NCBI RefSeq assembly: GCF_042767895.1
Contig: NC_091574.1
Location: forward strand, 22,030,647 to 22,040,646
Length of the DNA stretch: 10,000 bases
Direction: 5' to 3'
Source: Penaeus vannamei
Taxonomy: Eukaryota > Arthropoda > Malacostraca > Decapoda > Penaeidae
The translations under genes and the position numbers were made by a program. Positions 7,701 through 10,000 of the stretch are shown in pieces. The number at the start of each line of letters is the position of its first letter. Position 1 is the stretch's first letter. The notes below the pieces were generated by a model. The model worked only from the letters and a program-made list of their open reading frames with translations, searched no databases and was not told the origin of the DNA.

Positions 7701-10000
7701 TGTTCCTGAGCCTTCTTAAACATTTCCAAATCTCTCTCAGTGACTCCTGGGGGTAAAGGTGGTCGATGGAGGGGCTCCATACTGACTTTACTCTCCACTG
7801 TGGGCGGGGAGAGCAACACTTCAGCATTCACTCCCGGATCTACCAAGGTCATACTTATACACACACTGAGCCTCAATGCATTAAAAAAAAGTATCTGGGA
7901 AATTATTAACTTTAAAAAATTCTGAGTTAATAAGAATCATTTATTCATTCACACACAAAAAATTATTTTAAAAAATAAACTAATTTCAAGCTATTCTGAT
8001 TTTTCTTACTGTGATTTGTTTTCCTTAAGAACATTACTTTGCATGAACTAAAGGATTCAAAATGTTAATTCTTTTATTTCAAAGTAAATATTATTAGAAG
8101 GAAGAATGGTTTAAGGCATTAGTATAGTAATATCTCAAAGAAAGTTAAAATATACAATAATTAAAATACACACAAACAGTAAATGATTAACCATATATTA
8201 TTCATGTCCTTCAACATTTAGCAACCATAATCATGAGGCCTGACTCCCAGAACCCAGCACAGCCCGGCCCCATTAACTAAGGAAAGCACACACCGCCTCT
8301 AGCCCCACTATGTTGTAGAAATTCAGGGTGAGAAAAGCTACCCGGTTATATACAGGTGGATCGCAAACCTGGATCCAAATTTTGAGGGTTATGAGACCTT
8401 ATTACTTGCTGTTGCTTTTTGCTTAATATTGTTATTACTTTTTATAATTCTGGTGGTGTCAGATATGTCTGGGTTCCCAGATCGAGAGGCCCCGAGAGCT
8501 TCCACAGTTTGCCATCCCCCACTTGTTCGTACATTTTGAGAGACTAGTTCCCACCACATAACCCTGTAAATTGGCCAAATGGTAAGCTAAGGAAAGCCAG
8601 GGCAACTCTCGTGGTAACCGTTGAAGATAACTGCCAATAACAAAACACTACATCCAGGAGAGGAAAATCAAAGCATAAAAATAAATCAAAACTTGGTATA
8701 AAAAAGGGAGAAAAACAAAATAAAGAAGCAGGTCCTTATAGATCTCCTACTTCTTGATATTTCACTGATTAATCTCTGGCATGCAGTGCCTGTCACCATA
8801 CATCAGTTTATAAAAACATTTATATCACTCATGCACAAGTGCATTGTCTTCTGCATGCACTAAAGCGATAAGCAACAGCTGGGGTTGAGCCCTTCAGTTG
8901 CAGTGCTGGACATTTTCTCTACTCAACAGTGCAATACTTGATATTGTCCTGATTAACTATCTTCCTGTGTCCTCTATGCTGAGAATACTTTGGTTCTGAG
9001 TAAGAGTGAGAAGTCAACCATGAGGTTGAAGACTGTCAAATTCTCTAAATGAACTATCATTATATTCTTCATAATCAAAATCTTATCTTTACAATTTATC
9101 TGATTATAAAAATCATTGATGATTTGGACATTTCATGAAAGTATCAATCCCTCTGGATTACATAGTTCCTCCTCAACATGCATTTCGTCAAGTGCATGAG
9201 AGGTGTGAAGAAAAATAAAATAAGAATCATATAACAGTGAAGTTAGGTAGTTAATAGGTTTATATGAAGGCTAGCCATGCAAGAGCAATGGAGTTAGCAG
9301 CAGTAGCAGAAGCAGCAGTAAAGAAGCACAAGCATTACGAGGGTGAGAGTGTGATGCGGGAAGGTGGCAGCACAGCATCACGGTCCACAGAGTGCCTTAC
9401 CCTCACCCCCAGTGTGGCTGCTGCAGCCCTCGGGCTTCATCTTGCGCCATTTGCGTCCATCCGCTGCCTGAGTCTGGCTGCCACCACCACCCACGCTGGC
9501 CGCCAGAGGATTGGCTGCTACCAGAGTTGACGGGATGGCACTGGTGCCACCCGAGCTTGCCCCCACACTGGTGCCAGGCCACCTGTGGGACGCCCACGCT
9601 GACCATGCCCCCCCACTTCGTCCCATCCCACTTCCCGCACCACTACACTCACCACCATAGATCCCCTCAACACCTTCACCAACTCTGCCTCCACTCTCCC
9701 CACTGGCCTCACAGAGCTGGGTCTCCCCCTCTCTGGATAACTTTAATATCCTCTTTGGTCCTTTATACTTTGGTCTTTCCTGCATTGGTCTCTTCCGAGA
9801 GTCATACGGTGTATAGAGGTGGCTCAGGCCATCAAAAAGGCCTTTCAAGTGTCCAGAGGCAAGCATTGCGCTTGAAGAGTTAGTTGACGAGGAACTTCGC
9901 TCCTCATGAGGTGTGCCACTTCCCGAGTCCACCTCACCTTCACTCAGAGAATCAGATTTCCTGCCATGAAGTTTAATGCCCATAGTTCCCTTGCTGTGCT
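848..10000 (-). CDS. KAT6A/KAT6B (enok): KAT6 (MOZ/MORF/enok)-type MYST histone acetyltransferase, partial, ten exons (overall gene model)
   Basis: This split gene encodes a nuclear lysine acetyltransferase that transfers acetyl from acetyl-CoA to histone tails. In the known family it is the catalytic subunit of a BRPF-ING5-EAF6 complex and acetylates mainly histone H3. The model joins 10000-9401, 7839-7691, 7415-7282, 6717-6576, 6293-6038, 4172-3935, 3640-3490, 3281-2922, 2490-2175 and 1712-848. All introns are GT-AG and all phases agree, giving about 1069 residues without a stop. KAT6 is favoured over KAT7, KAT8 or KAT5 because the segments CHLVGYFSKEK, QRQGYGRFLIDFSYLLSKRE, PEKPLSDLGR and AYWKSVILE follow KAT6A/B closely, and because of the preceding SHLYTP and RDLEMFKKAQEQA segments. 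Human 6A and 6B cannot be told apart, and invertebrates usually have one copy. Both ends are open: the H15/PHD fingers and start codon lie to the right, and the true C-terminus probably lies to the left. Confidence 0.93.
1713..2174 (-). other. Intron i/j
   Basis: Phase 1 intron with GTATGC donor and CTTCTCCAG acceptor. It is AT-rich with poly-A/T runs. No repeat, ORF or conserved element was seen in it. Confidence 0.85.
2175..2490 (-). CDS. KAT6A/KAT6B (enok): KAT6 exon i: charged low-complexity tail
   Basis: This exon encodes residues 677-781 plus the first base of Asp782. It is highly charged: a Lys/Glu start (VEAKEREKEN), an acidic middle (FKEEDESDFEPTF), then a basic cluster (LERRRGKRRVRGH) that could serve as a nuclear localisation signal, and an acidic/Pro end. 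No known domain is seen. The order of an Arg-rich cluster and an EPTF-containing acidic patch recalls the post-MYST region of vertebrate KAT6A, but too loosely to claim homology. The acceptor TACTTTCAG and donor AAAAAG|GTATGC give phases 0 and 1 that fit exons h and j. Confidence 0.88.
2491..2921 (-). other. Intron h/i
   Basis: Phase 0 intron with GTAAGG donor and TACTTTCAG acceptor. It is AT-rich and unremarkable. A plus-strand open frame across part of it has no coding character. Confidence 0.85.
2922..3281 (-). CDS. KAT6A/KAT6B (enok): KAT6 exon h: acidic tail with Glu-Pro repeat
   Basis: This exon encodes residues 557-676 (exactly 120 codons, phase 0 at both ends). It begins with a Glu/Lys-rich run (EEEEKEETKEKKEND), then a charged linker. 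An alternating Glu-Pro tract follows at about residues 611-638: eleven EP units, one ES, then two EP. Next come SPKKRGRAAK, a basic patch that looks like a nuclear localisation or weak AT-hook-like motif, and a Ser/Glu end. Its position matches the acidic region of vertebrate KAT6, but there is little residue-level similarity, so the assignment rests on splice phase and context. The acceptor is TCCTTTCAG and the donor is CTGTG|GTAAGG. Confidence 0.9.
3036..3119 (-). repeat. In-frame hexanucleotide repeat coding Glu-Pro, 14 units
   Basis: Fourteen consecutive GAR-CCN hexamers read (EP)11-ES-(EP)2 inside exon h. The proline third base varies (CCA, CCG, CCT and CCC all occur) and one unit is GAG TCG. 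The array is therefore old or under protein-level constraint, not a fresh perfect microsatellite. On the opposite strand it reads as a Gly-Ser repeat, which creates long but meaningless plus-strand open frames. Confidence 0.9.
3409..3457. repeat. Imperfect CA/CT-rich simple repeat
   Basis: A stretch of alternating CA, TGCA and CT dinucleotides (for example CACACACATA, then CTCTCTCT) lies in intron g/h, about 30 bases from the exon g donor. It is short and imperfect, with no sign of function. Confidence 0.7.
3490..3640 (-). CDS. KAT6A/KAT6B (enok): KAT6 exon g: end of the MYST domain
   Basis: This exon encodes residues 507-556. The first base completes Gln506. It reads MVVSIDWNMVEEHYQKQ, then RLDPEALRWSPLVPG, cognate to the last helix and strand of KAT6 (IIRREKLIQDHM and VDPECLRWTPV). 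The LRW(S/T)P motif marks the end of the domain. The exon ends SDE and joins directly in phase 0 to the Glu run of exon h, so an acidic stretch starts right after the catalytic domain, as in vertebrate KAT6A. The acceptor is ACATTTCAG and the donor is GATGAG|GTAGGG, the weakest donor of the set. Confidence 0.94.
3935..4172 (-). CDS. KAT6A/KAT6B (enok): KAT6 exon f: MYST C-terminal lobe with catalytic Glu
   Basis: This exon encodes residues 428-505 plus two bases of Gln506. It starts YLLSKREGQPGTPEKPLSDLG, in which Glu441 matches the general-base glutamate of MYST enzymes. It then continues SYTAYWKSVILEYLFHL, the substrate-side helix. The second half (CIQEVVKDKAMYPADVVYTLNILGFF) is the winged-helix-like end of the fold, matching [24 protein letters not shown] in human KAT6A in position but clearly more divergent than the core. 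The acceptor is CATTTTCAG and the donor is GGACA|GTAAGT. Confidence 0.96.
4348..4367. mobile_element. Possible hAT-like terminal sequence, partner end not found
   Basis: The sequence CAGTGGTACTCAACCTCTG resembles the CAGTGGTTCTCAACC type of terminus common in non-autonomous hAT transposons. A matching inverted end and an 8-bp target duplication were not found downstream, so this may be a truncated copy or chance. Confidence 0.25.
5091..5150. repeat. Perfect 9-bp inverted repeat at the left end of the TTAA element
   Basis: AACCCGTTG at 5091-5099 is exactly complementary to CAACGGGTT at 5142-5150, with a 42-base loop. It is followed by a second small palindrome, GGTTAC-TAA-GTAACC, at 5147-5161. 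Confidence 0.75.
5339..5399. repeat. Perfect 12-bp inverted repeat inside the TTAA element
   Basis: TTTTCCTTGCAC at 5339-5350 is the exact reverse complement of GTGCAAGGAAAA at 5388-5399, with a 37-base spacer. It could form a stem-loop or mark the ends of a small nested element. It lies in the AT-rich centre of the TTAA element. Confidence 0.8.
6038..6293 (-). CDS. KAT6A/KAT6B (enok): KAT6 exon e: MYST catalytic core (acetyl-CoA binding)
   Basis: This exon encodes residues 342-426 plus the first base of Ser427, from VDGNVSKIYCQNLCLLAKLF through LDHKTLYYDVEPFLFYV to QRQGYGRFLIDF. Lys365 (in LDHK) corresponds to the active-site lysine that MYST enzymes autoacetylate. Cys407 (in KYNVSC) is the catalytic-pocket cysteine. 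Residues 415-420 (QRQGYG) form the Q/R-x-x-G-x-G/A pyrophosphate-binding loop. No key residue is missing, so the enzyme is expected to be active. The acceptor is ATTTCAG and the donor is TTTA|GTAAGT. The leftover A joins GC of exon f to give Ser, restoring the conserved IDFSYLLSKRE across a 1.9-kb intron. Confidence 0.97.
6576..6717 (-). CDS. KAT6A/KAT6B (enok): KAT6 exon d: MYST C2HC zinc finger
   Basis: This exon encodes residues 295-341, opening LTKLFLCEFCLKYMKS and continuing LGRHLEKCLW. Cys301, Cys304, His317 and Cys321 form the C-x2-C-x12-H-x3-C zinc finger required for MYST acetyltransferase activity and nucleosome binding. It is followed by RTPPGTEIYRKDNLSVFE, the conserved connector into the acetyl-CoA-binding core. 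The acceptor is CTGACAG before 6717 and the donor is TTTGAG|GTATGT. This exon contains no long enough open frame to be obvious on ORF length alone; it was recognised from the family motif and confirmed by phase agreement on both sides. Confidence 0.95.
6718..7281 (-). other. Intron c/d carrying the (GGAAA)20 array
   Basis: Phase 2 intron with GTACGT donor and CTGACAG acceptor. Outside the pentanucleotide array it is unremarkable AT-rich sequence. A long minus-strand open frame runs out of exon c through this intron only because the array has no stop in that frame. Confidence 0.85.
7121..7220. repeat. Perfect (GGAAA)20 pentanucleotide microsatellite
   Basis: Twenty uninterrupted GGAAA units occupy exactly 100 bases, followed by a degenerate ATAAA-type tail to about 7240. 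The plus strand is pure purine over the whole tract. The sense transcript of the gene therefore carries a 100-base UUUCC pyrimidine tract starting about 60 bases after the exon c donor. Confidence 0.98.
7282..7415 (-). CDS. KAT6A/KAT6B (enok): KAT6 exon c: start of the MYST domain
   Basis: This exon encodes residues 250-293 and two bases of Arg294. It begins after a good acceptor (CTCTTTACCAG) with GAA ATG GAT and runs into RCPASIDFGQYDIQTWYSAPYPQEY, which is cognate to the opening strands of the KAT6 MYST fold ([20 protein letters not shown]). The TWYSxPYP motif is a hallmark of the family. The donor is CACG|GTACGT; its two leftover bases plus the first G of exon d restore Arg294. Only about 60 bp of intron separate this donor from the (GGAAA)20 array. 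Confidence 0.95.
7691..7839 (-). CDS. KAT6A/KAT6B (enok): KAT6 exon b: pre-MYST helical segment
   Basis: This exon encodes residues 201-249, with residue 200 split as G|AT (Asp). It contains PPLPPGVTERDLEMFKKAQEQAVQ, matching the segment just before the MYST domain in vertebrate KAT6 (MTEKDMELFRDIQEQALQ). The donor CAG|GTGAGT at 7691/7690 is strong. The acceptor used here (TTGGTAG before 7839) has a weak pyrimidine tract, but it is the only nearby AG whose phase fits the donors of exon a. AGs before 7871 (behind a run of eight Ts) and before 7865 are better placed after pyrimidines but would need two carried bases. The right edge is therefore less certain than the left. Confidence 0.85.
8225..8660. 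repeat. GC-raised intronic block with inverted repeat, probable interspersed repeat
   Basis: The composition is clearly less AT-rich than the flanks on both sides, with no coding frame. AGGGTTATG at 8385-8393 is exactly complementary to CATAACCCT at 8557-8565. The match extends outward imperfectly (CCAAATTTTG against CCAATTTAC), giving arms of about 20 bp around a 160-base loop. This suggests a transposon-derived or structured element of unknown type. Its limits are estimates. Confidence 0.4.
9295..9319. repeat. Imperfect AGC trinucleotide repeat
   Basis: AGCAGCAGTAGCAGAAGCAGCAG lies about 80 bases inside intron a/b. On the sense (minus) strand it is CTGCTGCTTCTGCTACTGCTGC, a pyrimidine-rich tract. 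It is short and interrupted. Confidence 0.75.
9401..10000 (-). CDS. KAT6A/KAT6B (enok): KAT6 exon a: linker before the MYST domain (5' end outside window)
   Basis: This exon encodes residues 1-199 and stays open to the window edge; the in-frame ATG at 9983 is probably internal. The first half is a Ser/Glu-rich linker (SDSLSEGEVDSGSG) followed by HLKGLFDGLSHLYTP and DSRKRP. That matches the short basic segment (LKGLTKYFTPSPDGRK in human KAT6A) between the PHD fingers and the MYST domain. The second half is Gly/Ser/Ala-rich, then KWRKMKPEG. The end is uncertain. Donors after 9653 (GTGAGT), 9407 (GTGAGG) and 9401 (GTAAGG) all leave one base and join exon b in frame, making a Gly-Asp junction. 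I took the longest because the GC-rich coding-like composition runs to about 9400, unlike the AT-rich introns. The portion 10000-9654 is much more secure than 9653-9401. Confidence 0.78.

Larger units (their letters stand above)
7840..9400 (-). other. Intron a/b, 1.6 kb
   Basis: Phase 1 intron between the linker exon and the pre-MYST exon. It holds an imperfect AGC repeat near its 5' end (9295-9319) and a GC-raised block with inverted repeats (about 8225-8660). Most of the remainder is AT-rich. No further exon was recognised, although a short, poorly conserved linker exon could be missed. Confidence 0.7.

Noticed and set aside
9392..9883. Plus-strand open frame of 163 codons rich in Pro, His and Cys
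   Set aside because: It is antisense to GC-rich exon a. The composition looks like a shadow frame and there is no recognisable domain.
1..10000. CRISPR array, tRNA, rRNA or bacterial-type operon
   Set aside because: No regularly spaced repeats, cloverleaf or ribosomal sequence was seen. The GGAAA array has no spacers.

Overview
The window is eukaryotic nuclear DNA. It carries an internal part of one split gene on the minus strand, encoding a MYST-family lysine acetyltransferase of the KAT6 (MOZ/MORF/enok) type. Introns are AT-rich with GT-AG ends. There are no bacterial-type operons, rRNAs, tRNAs or CRISPR arrays. The single KAT6-like gene, short exons, long pentanucleotide repeat and TTAA-flanked element fit an arthropod, perhaps a decapod crustacean, but the species assignment is inference only.

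Transcription runs from high to low coordinates. Ten exons can be placed: a 10000-9401 (open at the window edge), b 7839-7691, c 7415-7282, d 6717-6576, e 6293-6038, f 4172-3935, g 3640-3490, h 3281-2922, i 2490-2175 and j 1712-848. Every junction keeps the reading frame, with donors GTAAGG, GTGAGT, GTACGT, GTATGT, GTAAGT, GTAAGT, GTAGGG, GTAAGG, GTATGC and GTGAGT in that order. Together they encode about 1069 residues; residue numbers below count from the first full codon at 9998.

The protein runs in this order: a Ser/Gly-rich linker (1-199); a KAT6-type pre-MYST helix (exon b); the MYST domain (about 268-545, exons c-g), with the C2HC zinc finger, the autoacetylated Lys, the catalytic Cys, the acetyl-CoA loop and the catalytic Glu all present; a Glu/Lys-rich acidic tail with a Glu-Pro repeat (exon h); and two long charged, low-complexity exons with alternating acidic and basic clusters (i and j). 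The H15/PHD region of KAT6 should lie beyond the right edge. Any Ser/Met-rich C-terminal transactivation region should lie beyond the left edge, unless the gene ends at the TGA overlapping the exon j donor.

Non-coding sequence holds a perfect (GGAAA)20 array in intron c/d, a roughly 665-bp TTAA-bounded inverted-repeat element in intron e/f with two internal hairpins, a possible hAT-like terminus, a GC-raised block with inverted repeats in intron a/b, and an AT-rich left flank (1-847) with no secure gene.
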